Shown here one piece after another: positions 12,114 through 26,700 of a DNA stretch of 64,000 nt. The notes under the pieces are model-generated. The model was not told the origin of the DNA. It saw nothing but the letters and a program-made list of their open reading frames with translations, and made no database searches. A program made the translations under genes and the position numbers. This DNA is from Membranipora membranacea (lineage: Eukaryota; Bryozoa; Gymnolaemata; Cheilostomatida; Membraniporidae): positions 14,444,001-14,508,000 of the forward strand of contig OU612068.1 in the NCBI GenBank assembly GCA_914767715.1. Reading direction: 5' to 3'. Position 1 is the first letter of the stretch, and the number at the start of each line of letters is the position of its first letter.

Positions 12114-15100
12114 CTAGGCTGCATTGCTTTTAGACAACTTGTCCCACCGTATATTAGAAAAGTCTAAAATGTCAGATTTCTTTAATTTCCTAGGAGCCAA
12201 TTTACTCTCTGTAGTATCAACGACATCTGTGTCAGCTTGTTTCTTGTACTTGGACGATGGTTTCTCATCTCTACCCCCATCTGAAGAGTCATCATCAACA
12301 TCCATCTCCTCATCTGAACTCTCCATGTCTGTATTCTTAACCTCCCTGATAATAACAAAAAAATAGCATACCATTGACTCTCGTCTTTTTGAGAAGGCTG
12401 AATAAACTCAAGCATTGGGCTCAGAGATAGAGAATCCACTTTATTTGTAAGGACAACGAAATAAATTTTTTTGTGTATTTAAAGTGTTATCTCCATTAAA
12501 ATGTGAGTGACATAAATATATAAAGATTTAGACAATTTCAAGGGTGCTGAGCAGGCCTAACTACATACCTGAGAGTATTTTTATCCAGGAGCAAAGAAGT
12601 AAGAAATGCTCGACATAATGTATTAATTGACGGCATCGCCACACAAGCTGTGTCACCAATCTACAATACAGACATAAAAACTATAATAATAAAACAGAAA
12701 ACACCAGATCTATTGTGGTATAAACAATAATAACTATGCTTTAATGTTTGTTGACATGAGCAACAAGAGCTGCAACATTTTTATTCTATAAAATTCCTTT
12801 CGATGCACATCCATAATAGATTTTTGCTCTCTCTTTCTCTCTCTCTCTATTTGGATTTGAACTCACAACCCAATGAATCTTTGGGAGGACCGGCACTGAA
12901 ACTTTATTTACTTTGGTTGTGTCTGAGTTTGTCTCTCATGAGACCATGAATTCGCAAGTCTAACAGATTGAAAAAAAAATCAATTTGATATTTATAACAC
13001 TATATAAAAATGTCGAACAGTATTTGTGATAATATTCATATCATCTAAGTAACTGACCTGCTTGATTATGCTAGCAGCAGCCAGGCCAGTCCTGCTGTCG
13101 AACTGACGATTAGTTTTATCTTTCTGTACAAGCTGACTAGACAGGAGCGTAGCTAGAGGGGTGACCGGTTGGTAGTTACTAGCGATACGCTTCTTAGATG
13201 CCTGTTCCACAGTCGGCGTAACATCCGGAGTGTCTTCTACATTCTTATCGTCAAGCATCAGAATGGACTAAAACCAGATAGGTACAGAACTAAAGCTGTA
13301 TGTTTATCTTTAAAAATATGTAACTAAAGATTATCAGATTTGTCACTTCTGCTAATCATAAGACAACAATTTTTATTGATGGCAGGAATATAAATATGAT
13401 CAAGCAAGTCATTAGAATGGAACAACTGATCCTTTTGTTTTTTAAAGTCATTTGGCGGGTCAAAACAACAGGTTATGAAATAAGTGGTGTCAAGGGAGTC
13501 TGTGAAATGCCAGGTTATAATATAAGCAGTGTCTTCAACACTACAAAAGCCCGGAGATCCAAATGAGACTTACGCCGCTCTTAGTGCTAACATAGATGTG
13601 CCTGATAAGATCAGCGTGGCTGCTCTCAGCCTTTGAGTTGGTAGATTTAGTAGATGGAGTGAAAGCGAGGCTGGTGATGTGACGACCAAATGTGGGCAGC
13701 TCAAACTCTGTGATCTTCTCTGTCAGACAACTCATAAGGTAACCTATAATCATATATACAGGGATTATGAGTTTTATTAAACTACAAACAATTATGTGTT
13801 TATTATCCGAGTAGGTCAGTACCATAGAGATAACTCTATGGGCAGTACTCCCAATAGCTGTAAATGTTCTGTACTATCTGCAATGCGGTACAAATTAGTT
13901 ATTCATTATAAAAAATGTACATGTATATCAACATAAATTATATGTATGGTAGTCATTATAACAATGTGTGACAATGTGACATGTGTGACAATGTGTGACA
14001 ATAGTGTAAGCAAATCTGTTGTCATGATTTTGTATAACTGATGCATAGTAGGATCAATATAATTGTGTTACAACATACATGCAGGTTAAACATTGTAAAC
14101 TTTGTTGTTGGCAAATATAATAAGCATGAAAATGGTATGATGATGAACATAATCAATCATTGTAGACCCTCATGCCAAACTTACCTTTCTGATCAGTAAA
14201 GGCACATATTTTAGAAGTGAGAGGATCAACAGACAGGACTCTACATTGTGATATATCCCATGTTCTATGTGCTGAAAGAGGAACACGGAACATGATAATA
14301 TATGCCAAAACTCCCAAAACTCAAAACCAAAACGGCTCATAATATTATTCATATGTTTATCAAGTATTTATTTATCTTGGAAGACAGTTGTAGACCTAAA
14401 GCAACATACGAATGGGTCGATGATACACATCAGTCGAAAGTTGTATGATTTCTATCAAGTCAAGACTTAGCCTGTCTTGACAAGGTTTGCTAGTTGGAGG
14501 GAGGGGGTTTAATCCCCCCCCCAACAAAGCTTATCAAGACAGGATAGTATAGACTTTATAGCCTTACCCGCATAAGTGATGAGATCCCATACAATGATCT
14601 GTTTGCTGGTACTCATCACCAGATAATTACTCTGAGACTGACCACAGAATCTCACTTCAGTCACATCTTCACTCTGAGCTATAGATGTACACATGTGGTT
14701 CTCTATCGGGTCCCACAAAGTGAGGGCGTTACCGAACCCGACCGCTAACACTGATCCGTCATCTGAGAAATCAGCACTAAGGCATGGCTTGTTCTTATAG
14801 TAGCCGGTTGACTCTACTCGCCAACATGAAGTGGTCGCAGAACCTGCAAAAAGATATTATGATTAAGGCTTGTAAGAATCTGCCAGGAAGAAACAACAAT
14901 CAAATAAAATAATTACAATGATTATACAATCTTTATTTCAAACCCTCAATAAAAGTGACCATCCTTACAGGTTTTGGTACAATAAAACAAAATTATAAAA
15001 TGCATAAAACTTGTATTTTGTTGGCATCTCGGATTGAAATGAAAATATTTAACATAAAAACACATATGTCCAGCCTGAAAAAGCAGCAACGAAATCGCAA

Positions 15101-18100
15101 GAGAGTAGTACAAGTATGGATTCACTTGACCGGCTTGTGAAAAAAAGAGTAGTGGTAGTAGTGGTAGTCACTTGAATTAAAAGCCCATGGACCAATTTTG
15201 TTGAGTTATTCCATATTTGAGTTATGACTGCAGTAGCGTCATTGTGCTTGTTTTCTTACCGTCAGAGTTTCCCTCAACAGTAAGACGCCACAGTTTGAAC
15301 TTATTGTCCTCAGCCCCGACTGTCACCAGCATGCCTTGTGATTGGCCGACCTCAGGGTCAGAGGGCGGGGCAAAGCGTGCCTGAGATACTCGACCCTGAT
15401 GAGGTGTATCAACATCAGTATTCAGTACATATCTGTAACCAAACAACTTTTAGTTAGCTTAGGGTGATGTGCTGTACATCCTTAATACTAGCATCAAGGC
15501 ACTTTATAAAATAACCTGCAGAACATAATATGGCAGCATATTAAAAAGAATCCTGACGAGCAGTAGTAGGTGTGCCTAAGATTGAAGTTGTCTGCTCATC
15601 CCTTACTACCATACGTGTGAGATGCCATTAAATCATAAAAGCTGAAGTCATGTACAAAATGGGATATGAATTCCTCCATTTCTAATAAGCTGACGTCACT
15701 TACGATTTGCTCTCTGAGTCATAAAACCAGAGTTTCATTCTACACTGGTGTGAGTAAGACCCAGCCCATCTCTCTACTGTTACCATCCAGGAGCCATCAT
15801 GAGAGAACTCGCATATCTCGATCACTGTATAACAGTGCTGCTTAGTCAAACTCTCTCCTGATGCGTAATTCTGTCCTACGATATCCAGCTACAATAGTTA
15901 TAGATGGAAATAAGAAATCAGTTTTTGCATTATCGACAAGCTTTGAATTAGCGATATAAAAGCACAAATCTCGGTCGCTCTATCTTGGGTCCTTACAAGG
16001 TGTCAAATCACAGAATTTCTGCACCCAAATGATGTAAAAACTTTTTTAAGTCGTCTTTCTCCTCTTGTGGTGTTTGCATGCCTTGACCGGTTTACTGCTG
16101 GCTCGTCAACAAGTGGAGCAACATCTAATTTAGCCAAAAAAAGTCCAAAGAAAATTGACGGCAAATTTAGTCTACGACATTTATAGAAGCAAAGTTGTAT
16201 TGTACTGCTTTTCACTGTTACTAATGAAGTTACGACTTATGGACAAAGCAATATAGGATGTTAGAATTTGCCTAACACTTAATCATTGCATCAAGCATCA
16301 CTTACATTATATAAAAGTTTATCTTCTGATAGAGAGTAAAACTGTAGATGACCAGGTAATCCGTTAGTGACTAACGCTCCACTTCTCGGCTCAAACTTCA
16401 CGCCAACAGGAAACTGGTTATCTCCCCTGCTCAGATAATCACGGGCCAAACCCTGGAATACCTGAACTACTATCCAATTCTTTATCACCTTAACAGCTGC
16501 AATAACCGAATCAGGAGTGATATTTAGTGAAATATAAACAAAAGATACAAATATGTGTGTAAGCTTTTGAACGAGAGAATCTCACTAGAGTAAAAATGAT
16601 CATGGGTGTAACAATAAAATACTCCAACTCAATATTATCAATAGCCAAAACACAATATGACTATTCATAAGTATGGCAATTGGACTATCGGTTAGCTTGA
16701 TTGCAAATATTCTCATTTTCATCCCAAAGGACTCACAGTTATCCATATGAGTAGTGACATAAACAGAGTTATCAGCTGATAAAGCGATATGAGAGACAGG
16801 TGCTCCAAGTCTGGGCAGGTACTCCCTCTGTGAGTGATCTCCGTATGACTCATGGCTCCATTTAGCGAGTACTGACTCGTGTCCACCACTGAGCAGGTAA
16901 GTACCTTCGGGAGTGTAAGTCAAGCTCAATACTGGTAAGGCATGCCAGTGTACCCAGGTGTGGATAGCATTCTTACTCACAACATTGGTCCTATGAGGGA
17001 AAATAACATAACCATGATTATTTACATTCACATTGTCATCGAGTAGTCAGCCTTTGCTCATCATATGGTTCGAAAATCAAAAAACAGTTGGCCACCTTAC
17101 AAGACTCTTCCTCAAACCCAATATGTGGCAAGAAAAGTCCAGCATAGTCCAGACTAGTATTATCATAGGGAGTCCATCTTGGATAGCTATATGTAGGTGG
17201 GCAAAGGTTGACATTGGTTTTTGGGCTTTACAAGGTAAAATGATGCTACAGCACATGTATGGCACTGACCACACCATCCTAAATCAGACTTACCAGATGT
17301 TCATCTTGCCATCACTATGTCCCACTGCTACGCAGTGCTGTGTCGGGTGAGCGGCCAGGCTTGTAATATTAGATAAACACTGGCGAACTTCCGGCTGACT
17401 CTTATCATAAGTAACTCTGTGACGATAATACTTCCCACCACGAGTCAGATCATACACAGTGAACTCATTGTGTGATGTAACTGCAGCTATGAAAGCACCC
17501 TGCAAAAAAGTAATGTCCATGTTCATGTAATGAAAAGTCAGTTGAAATTATATATACTGTAATTACCATGCTTAAAATTGAATTTCCTTCACCTAATCAC
17601 CCTACTGTAAGATCAAACATACACTCCTGTCAATAGAATTTAATAGAACAAATAAATATATTGGAAGTAATTAAAACAACGATATGAGTATTTGACAACA
17701 AATTAAACACCTTTTCCATTGCAGTTAGCCTTTAGAACTTGACAGGACTGGATGAAATTCACTCAGTAGTTGTGGTTTGCGCTAAAGTGCACAATAGCTT
17801 ACCTGTCCCCCAATAGACACACCGATTGGTAATTCTCTCCTAGGTTTGGATACAAAATCACTCGATGACCATTGCTCAAGATTAACCGACTGCTTCATGA
17901 AACGATATTGCCCTGTAATAAGAGCGATTAATGATTAGTTCAATCACAGTTGAAAGATAACACTTAGTTCATATTCATTTATGTTATTAATAACTTGAAC
18001 TTGTTTATTTTTTTGTGGAATTTTAATTCCTTACTTTTTCCTCCTTTCAACTCATGAAAAAATTTATTTAGTGATTTACGTCAAATTATTATACAAATTC

Positions 18101-19789
18101 GACAAAAATTATTCAAACGGCTTAATTCTTATACAAAACTCCTATGCAAACCTGTCTGTTCGGAAGTGTCAAGTAATGTTTTGATGAGGTATATGAGGCT
18201 CTTGTGATCATCTGGTAGACTATACATGCCATGTATCATCATTGAACCTCCTTTGCTGGCACATTGTGGCTTGATGACCTAAACAAAAGAACTTATAAGT
18301 TCAATATCTTTTAAAAAAAAATACACACTGATGTGCCTATGTGGTAAGAGTAATTTGGAGATTCAGATAAATGTCAGCATAGTTGTAGACGTACACTATC
18401 CGATCATACAGCTGAGACAGTTGACAAGCGTTAATTAGTAATGAAATGGTTACTTGAAGATAAACATCCCCAAATTCTCAATCATAAAAAAAACGCCTGT
18501 ATGGTAGTTCTATGACGTAAGACTAAACTTACATTTATCAGTATACCATCCTCAAAGTTCCATTTCCTGATGGTACCATCAAGTGAGCTACTAAGAACCT
18601 GTCAACAAAATATAATATGAAATAAATCGTAGTAATTGTTGAAGTTGTTTTTTCTACACGAATCATTTTCATTTGTGTATATAATATTTGACAGTGATTT
18701 TTGGAGCTGTTTGTCACACAGCAGGCATAGGCCTACCCTTCATCATGTCATCCTGATAAATTTGAATATAAATCAACAGAGTGTAATTTTATGTTTGTGC
18801 GTACATCTATTCAATGGATAACCAATGAGGGGCCGAGGTATAATGTAACCACATATACTGAGATTTAGTCATTACCATTATAGCTAGGACAACATGTGCA
18901 GTAGGTGACTCACGTTGATCATATTTTTACCTAAGGTATACACTGTAGGCTATATATTGAAATCTGATACTTGAACCAAATCCAGCCTCCAAGAGTATTA
19001 AGTCCGGGGCCCATGCAGCAAAATTGCAAGATTTTAGTTCTTGCAAAGTCTTGCAACGGTTCTGCAATTTTAACCACACAAATCTCAGCAGTCTAACTGA
19101 GGAGTCTCAAGACTCATTGCAAGTCTTGCAAGGCCAATCTAAGAATGGAGAGAGTCAAGGTCATTTTCAAAAGCTGACTCTGCAGCTACTGCGCTGAGGG
19201 GTCCATTTCTCAATGCCGCACAGCAAGTAGTATTGCAGAAGACGATGTTATAAACCTGGTACTGGTTAGCTGGATTAAAGATGATTGATGTTATCAGATC
19301 TTTGTGACCTCTCAGTGTGTTCACTGTTTCCCCGCTTTTGATCGACAGAACTTTGATATCACATCCGCAGCAGGACAACACATACCTGAGATAAAAAAAC
19401 AGTTGATTATAACTACATATAACACACACACCTACATACTTCGCAAATGCATAGCATACACATGATACTTTTATTATAACATTTGCTGCTGTTCCATTTT
19501 TTTTATTGTTCCTTTAACTCCATATATTGATAGTTAATATTGTCTAGTACTGGTCAGATACACACCACAGTAAGACTAGCAGTTGGAATAATAGGTGGGA
19601 GCTCATCATGTTTAGTTTTTTTGGAGCTGATTGGTGCTAACTAATGAATAATAATAGTAGGTAGTTCTAGCTAGCTAGTAGCTAGTGTAGTAATAATACT
19701 ACTCACTTGTTATCTTTAGAAACCAGTGGTCTCAGACCAACTATTTCTTCTGCAGCAGTAGGCCTCAAAGTGAAGTCAGTATCTTTCAT
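12114..19789 (-). CDS. WDR75: WDR75 (UTP17/NAN1) small-subunit processome WD40 protein
   Basis: WD-repeat protein of the t-UTP/UtpA part of the nucleolar small-subunit processome; it supports pol I transcription and early 18S rRNA processing. Sixteen exons: 19707-19789, 19256-19385, 18533-18598, 18152-18278, 17803-17912, 17294-17499, 16737-16990, 16306-16496, 15704-15888, 15260-15432, 14568-14843, 14185-14271, 13574-13743, 13058-13267, 12569-12660, 12114-12345. Total 2592 nt, 863 aa plus stop; human WDR75 is about 830 aa. Diagnostic stretches include LPRLGAPVSHIALSADN, NGLPGHLQFYSL and HPTQHCVAVGHSDGKMNIW, which match vertebrate WDR75 in order. Two beta-propellers are expected from the WD motifs, followed by an acidic Ser/Asp tail (SSDEEMDVDDDSSDGG) and a basic C-terminus. 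The start ATG at 19789 gives MKDTDFTLRPTAAEE. The exon 2 donor (GTTTAT) is weak but the reading frame requires it. Confidence 0.95.
19005..19230. repeat. Possible repeat with GGGGCCCA-type ends
   Basis: Within WDR75 intron 2, a segment begins near ggggcccatgcagcaaaatt (about 19014-19033) and ends near aggggtccatttctcaatgc, whose reverse complement resembles the left end. Between them are several copies of cttgcaa/ttgcaag. It looks like an old terminal-inverted-repeat element but the arms are poorly matched. Confidence 0.3.
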
Positions 19790-20732
19790 GGTGAGGATTA
19801 CTTTTACAATATGAAAGTCGTCTCTTCAAAGATCAAACTACTTGCACATTGACAAGACAATATGAGAGTAGAATTTAATTTTTCAGCATCCACATGCTCA
19901 AACCGGAACTGCTGTAAATGAAGTTTAACTGACTCGCTGCTACAAAAAAGTGTTCTCTTTCTACTGAATGGCAGAGAGGTTTACAGATAACCAATCAAGA
20001 GTAGTTTAGCATAATCTCTAATAGTGACAGAACAACATTTTTCTAAATCTAAATTTATCACAAGTTTTTAGGAATTAGATTGTTTAAACTGTTTGCTGTG
20101 AATAGTTTGCTGACCTCAGAGGTCAATGTTTTGAACATAATCAGGGATCCAGGTAACTGTTAGATTGCTAGATGTTGTTCACTTGCATATATTCCTTATG
20201 CGTTTATGGATGTACATGGTGAAAGTAAAAGTAAAGTAAAGTAAGTGATGTTTACTAACTAAAAACATACAGACTTTTTTGACTATATGGACTGAGGAAA
20301 CATCACCATCACCATGCACATCTATGTTTGCATATCTTGTCAACAAGAGCACAGCCTGGCAACCATTATATTTCTATAGGTCTAGTTTGATACATTAGAA
20401 CCTCTTAATTCGTTTCAACAGGCATGTTAGTAAGCAATGAAATCAACCCCTAAAATAGCCATAATAAGTCAATTGCCAATGATGAGTACTTTCACTCCTA
20501 CTTGAATCAATCTAACTCCTTGCTTGAATACTTTGCCTTATTTCCAGCTGTCTTGCAAACATTGGAATTTTCCTCATAAGGTCTTGGGCTCACAAGTATG
20601 CACATTGCATACGCCTCAATCACTCCCAGTCATAGTTGTTTATTCCATTTTTGATGCCACATTCCTTGTACATAATTATACTAACTCCAGCTTTGATGAT
20701 TTTAATAGCTCTATCCACAGATTAGGACTACA
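19790..20732. promoter_or_regulatory. Divergent intergenic region between WDR75 and the LRR gene
   Basis: The start codons of WDR75 (minus) and the LRR gene (plus) are 943 bp apart and face away from each other, so this stretch must hold both promoters and 5' leaders. No TATA box or other clear element stood out. A purine-rich run of gtaaa repeats lies near 20221-20246. Confidence 0.5.
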
Positions 20733-23700
20733 ATGGCTCTATCCGAGGATTTTATCGAGAAGCGTATCCACCCAGTCAGGAGTGGAGGGGGTTTTGAGGA
20801 GTTACTGGAGCTAGACATAAGAATGTGTCAGATATGTGTTCTAGACTACACATTCCAGTGGGGAGCATCATCTAATCAAAGGTAGGCTACATAATATCAA
20901 CACTGTGTGTTATTGCTTGTACAGAGATTGGACTGTTTGGATTTCACTTTTTCACCTATATAGAATTGTGAGCAAATTCGCAATTTTGTTATAGCTCATA
21001 ATATGGTAGTGTGTAGTATATTATATACTATAATTGTAATATTTCTGGTACAAAAAAGTCGCCAAGGGATATTATTTCTTGATATATATTGATCAAAAAT
21101 TTCACTGTTCTGTATACAGCTCCAGTTGATATCTACGTACACTTTGTGATGTCCTACAAAGTTTCAATTTTAGGTGACCATGCACCTGTTGACATAGTTT
21201 TGTCATTGAAAATAAATAAGGGTGCATATTTTGCTCCTCACTGCAGGATTTATCACCTCTCAAGACCCTGCGCGGATTTTTGTGCCAACATGTGTGAATC
21301 TTCAAGTATTAATACTACACCACCGTCTTATTTTTGTAGCAAATACAGCGGTATAAATAAGCCCCACAAAATTCATAGATTTGATGCATCACTGAACGAG
21401 TTGACTGAGCTGAATGAAGTCGGAATTAAGGCTTTCACAAACCTGAAAGTTCTTGATGTATCATTGAATCGTATCAGCTCGTAAGTAAATCTTGTTTTGA
21501 TTGGCTATTTTTTTTGTTCTGTTGATGCCTGTCTTGTTTGTGCCTTATATTCTGCTTTACATACGCGTACATGAGAATGCATTAGCCAGTGTAGGTGCGT
21601 ATTGTGTGGAAGTTCATCGAAAACATAGATACAATATTTGTTCTAGCAATGAACTCCCTGTCCCATACTCTTTGTAAAACTACTACTTACTTAAGCTTAG
21701 CTAGTAGAGACTGGCTGGATTCAAGGAGTGAAGAAAATTTATTTACTAATTTCAGAATCGTGATCAATAGACATCGATACATAGACATCAACTTAGTCTA
21801 TTTCTATATCGTGCTCACATGACCAATAGACCATAGAATAAAATCGGACAACTCTTATTCTTTATTTCGAATTCACAACTATTGCAATTCATTTATGAGT
21901 TGTCCTCTCTTACCAAATTGATTCACCCAGGCTGACACCACTCCCCACCACCCCCGACACGACAGCCTGTTCAAGCTAGTGAGGTAGAGTGGCCTTAAAA
22001 ATAGCAGTGTTTGTCTTTGAATAGTTATTTTTTCTCTCACGCACAGAGTCTGTGATCTAGACCAGTTCCATAGTCTGACAAGCTTGAATCTATCACACAA
22101 TAGAATAATAGACATATCATTCCTACGCAATGTAAATACACTCATAGAACTCAACATGTCTATGAATGATATCGAGGATGTTTCATGTCTTCCGTCTCTA
22201 GTCAGTTTGAGTGTGCTACAACTCAATGACAACAAGGTAAATAGATCTTAAACTCAATCATCTAACATCCACTCACCTTATATGCATATACACTCAGGTT
22301 GTTCCTAGTGGGTGTTCTTTATCAGTAGACTGTTAAAAGTGGTGAATTATTGTGAAGTTAGAGTTGATTGCAACTAACCCATGTGTCTTCTATAATGTAA
22401 AGTAAAACAATGTTTTATTTTTGAAAGTTATATAGAGTGTGTTGATCAATTCTTATAAATTATATTTACCCATATGCATTTGGTGAGTTTTATAGTTTTA
22501 AACTTACTCCGCTTACAGGCTTCTACTTTTAAACTTACACTACTTCAAGGCTGCAAGCTGTCCGTATAAATTGGAGGTGTTCTCTCAGTATGAAAGAGAG
22601 GACAATCTGTCAGATGAGTCGCTTATTTGTTTATATTTGTAAGGGCCTTGCTATCAAAACAAACCACTCTCATATTTAAAAAATTGCCGCCTTGACTAGT
22701 TCTGAAGTCACTACAGCCAGCCTGAATAATCAATTTAATGTAATAATGGTCTTGTTCCTCAGAAATTTAATTTTTGATGCAGTTGCGATCGCTAGAAGGA
22801 ATTCAGGCTCTACCTTACCTAAAGGAGCTACATATACAGAGAAATAATGTGACAAACCTGGTTCCTCTAACCAGTAACAGGAATCTTGCTGCTCTGAACG
22901 CAGCACATAATGAGATAGACTCACTGAACAACACAGTCAACACTCTCAGATACCTGAGTAACCTCAAGTCCATTATCCTCTTCGTAAGTTGAGTTTTCAT
23001 TCAAAATTATGGGTTATTATCAGCGCAAGGTATCTAAGGACCTTGCATTGTTCTTTCATATTTATTTTCCCATGTAGGTTGTGTGTTACAAATGTTTTGG
23101 GATGAGTCACTCATATTTCCCAAGTAGCATCAAAATAATATTGGATAATCAAGGATTTTGACGGTCAGCCACCCGGTCCAGCTTAGTCTGATCCCCCCAG
23201 ACTTTTTCCCGATGGCCCCCTGAAAGGAAGTTGATAGCACCAATAATACCATAGGTGTAATAGAGGGTCAAATTATGATGGAACAACTCCCAGTTTAACT
23301 TGCACATTTCAATTTATACCTAATATGTTTGAAATAATTTGTGGTTTGAGAGCTTCAACAAGGCGTAGAAGAGTTTTGTTAAGTTTGGTGCTTTCTGACA
23401 GATTTTTTGAATATAGTATGATATATTAGTATATTTAGAAAAAAGTTGAACAAACTCAATAATCTTAGCAACGGCTACCTTCATAATCAATTCACAGTTC
23501 AAGCTGCTGTTAGTTTATGACTGTCAGTTTATCAAGTGTGTATGCAGGATGTAAAACAATTTCAATTTCATATGAATGCTAAAACTGTTTATTGCTTTTC
23601 AGCTTGAAATCGTACTCCAATCATCAGAGGCTTTGTTTAATTTGTCTCTAGGACACAACCAAAACAGTCTTTTTTCAATTAAGATAAAAGAAGGTCACGC

Positions 23701-26700
23701 ATTGCTGTTATTCATTAAATATTCATGCAATTTACCATTCACCCTTTTTGAATACACAAATAAGATAATGCATGTCAGTAACAAACTTGGTCCATTTTCG
23801 CTGCTGTTACTGCTGATCATGCAATAATTTTAATGATCATGATGCCTAGTTTTAACCAAGCAGCATGTTCATATTGCAGCGTGGCAAAGTGCCCTTATTG
23901 CGTAAGTTTTATCACCATACTTTCTTTGGTCACGGATTCTGTTCTTTTATATGTTAGCAGATGGTATTGGTCTGGTCTTCCTTCATCTTTCTTGCACGGA
24001 ATCTCTCAAGTCTTTGTTTTTAGCTTTTACGTTGTATTGTATCATTATTATATTGCTTTGCACGTTATGCTCTTGAACATCCTCATAAAAGTTCATTGCC
24101 GGTATTATATTGTACCTATATCTTTTATAACCGGTGAAGTACGAACCACCATTTCTGGAAAATAAGGCTGTTTAATTTACAGTGATGTCAACAAAAGTCG
24201 ACTCACAATGGTATATTGTTGGCCGTATATTTAGTCTGAGTCCTTTTGCTGCTGCTGCTTTTCACTGGAGAGGCACTCCGGAATCTAGCTGAGCGCGGAG
24301 GCTGTATGACTTTAGATTGAAACATTGAACTCAATCTGTCTTACTCATAATTTTCAGGGCAATCCTGTAGAAAAAGAGAAGAACTATCAAAGAGAACTGT
24401 TAAAACTGGACTCCCTGTCTTCTCTGGATAATGTGACAACAAGGAAAGGCCTCTCTCATTTGGTAAGTGCTTTAAATGAAATTTATGAGCAAATTATCAT
24501 GCCGGAAACACTCCAAACAAGAATAATATGCCTGTATTACAAGGATGCTTACAGTGACATTGTACCAAGCTTTAAGGATGAAAAAGTCACAGTTGCTCTT
24601 CAAATATAGACAGTTTTCTGAGCTCTGATTTAGGCCTCAATTCGGAGTTGTCCTCTCTCCAGTTTGGTACTTTTAACCCACGCCGCATACGCTTATGTTA
24701 GGATAAAAATGATTTTTGATTCCGAATATTCACCATTGTCAACTGACATATTTTTGGAAATAATTCTGGTATTCGTATAGTCAATTATATCAATATCTGG
24801 CAGTTTTGCGGAAAAATTTCATGGAATTTTTCATGAATTTCGTCACTAAAATTAAGATTTATCAACATTCAAGCCTCCAATGATTTGGAAACCCTGTGAC
24901 AGGGTTTTCAATGGTGCAGATCCTAACATAAGCGGTTTTCAAGATAACCCTCTTTCAGCACCTTTTTCCTATGCGGCGTGGGTTAAAAGTACCAAACTGG
25001 AGAGAGGACAACTCTGAATTGAGGCACAAATCAGAGCTCAGAAAACTGTCTATTACATAAAGTTCGGAGTTTGTTTCCTTCAGAAATACATTCAGCTTTC
25101 AAGAAGGCAATTAGCATTTGGTGCAATTCGCAGGTAAATTATACGCTGACCCCAGTGGTAATTCATCTTTTCACTTTGCAGACTCATCGATCGGAGACAG
25201 AGAATATGGGAAACTTGAAAGATGCAGCGTCTCAGGCATTCTGGAATCAGCTTACTCTCAAGCGAGGACAAATGGAGGAGAATGTTAGATACTTACAGCA
25301 AAGAATATTGTGAGTTTAGAAATTGAAAACATTCAAGTGATCAACCAAATTGTGTCATAGAAGGAACAAGAAATCCAATAGACTATGAGTTTTTTTTAAA
25401 AGAAAGACCTTTGCGGATTTTGTGGAAAATAATATAGTGATATGATGCGCTTCCTAAGACTTACATTCAATGAAATTGTCTGTAATATAGTATATTCAAG
25501 AGCCTGTGACATGGTATCGAGTGACGGACCAACAGGAGTTGCTTTTGAATGATGAGAACAGATTTGAAGTTAACTCATTGTAATTTTATTTTCTGAGAAG
25601 CTGACCCCAAGATCACCTGATTTTTCACACCAATTCAGATTCTCTTCACTTCCAAAATCTGCACGATCATGGAACAGTTTTAAAAATAATTTTATTGTAG
25701 ACAGCAGCAGGAAGAGTTTCGAGATTACGAGGCCGGCATGAAATCAAATCTTGACACAACACTGATGTGAGTTTTATGGCGGAAAGAGGAAACACAAAGT
25801 TATTTCCACAATTTTTTGATTAATAATTTTTAGTGTTTATTGATTTTAAAATTTTGATAGTTTTTTGAATTTTGAAGAGATTAAATTTTCCATTTATAGT
25901 TTGTTAAAAACTTTGAACTTGTAACAACAGAGTTTTCTCACCATATCCAACACAAGACCATTTCTACAAATTCCGTGTTCATCTTGTACAACTCGACTTT
26001 TACAGGCATTTGAACAGCCTGACGCTGGATGCAAGGAATCCACACTATACTACATCCACAGGGATTGATTCGTACAGCTATGATATGAGACATAGGACCC
26101 AGATAGCACCTGCTCACCCGCCCTATCACAGCTCACCTCATGGAATGCCACCTTACCAACCTCCGGTAAAATAACTTAGCTAGTCAAGTGCATACCTTTA
26201 GTTTTCATTTCCTTTCAGATCACACATTTTTTAGTATTAATTTTGTACTGTCTGCTCTAGTTAAATTTAAGTGAAGGAAAATAGAAACCTAACAATTCCA
26301 AAGGTAGGTCCACTTCAATTTAACAAAGCTCAGACCAAAGACTTTGAAACATATTTAATGTTAGTCAAACAAAAATATGGTACCTTATCTGGATTCTCGC
26401 TGTCTGTGACTGAGCACATTTTCAGATCTTGATGATGCATGGGCACTTGTAGCCTGTCTTGACAGGCGAAGGCCCCTGGGACTTACATGCCTCTACTTTG
26501 CCAATGGGGTGTTTAATACTGGACATTGACAATGTAAAGGCATGTATGTAAGAGTCCCAGGGGCCCATGGATTGATTGTAATTGTTTAAAGTGTATTTCA
26601 CCTCAGTTTGATATTTTAGTACTAGTACAAACATGAAATTATTTGGGGTCAAATATACCTTTTTAGCCCTTCCTAGTGGCTGGAAACGCTCTCAGAGCTT

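Noticed and set aside
23576-24165. Two plus-strand open frames in the LRR-gene intron 4
   Set aside because: Hydrophobic low-complexity translations without splice logic; the LRR gene reads through in frame without them.
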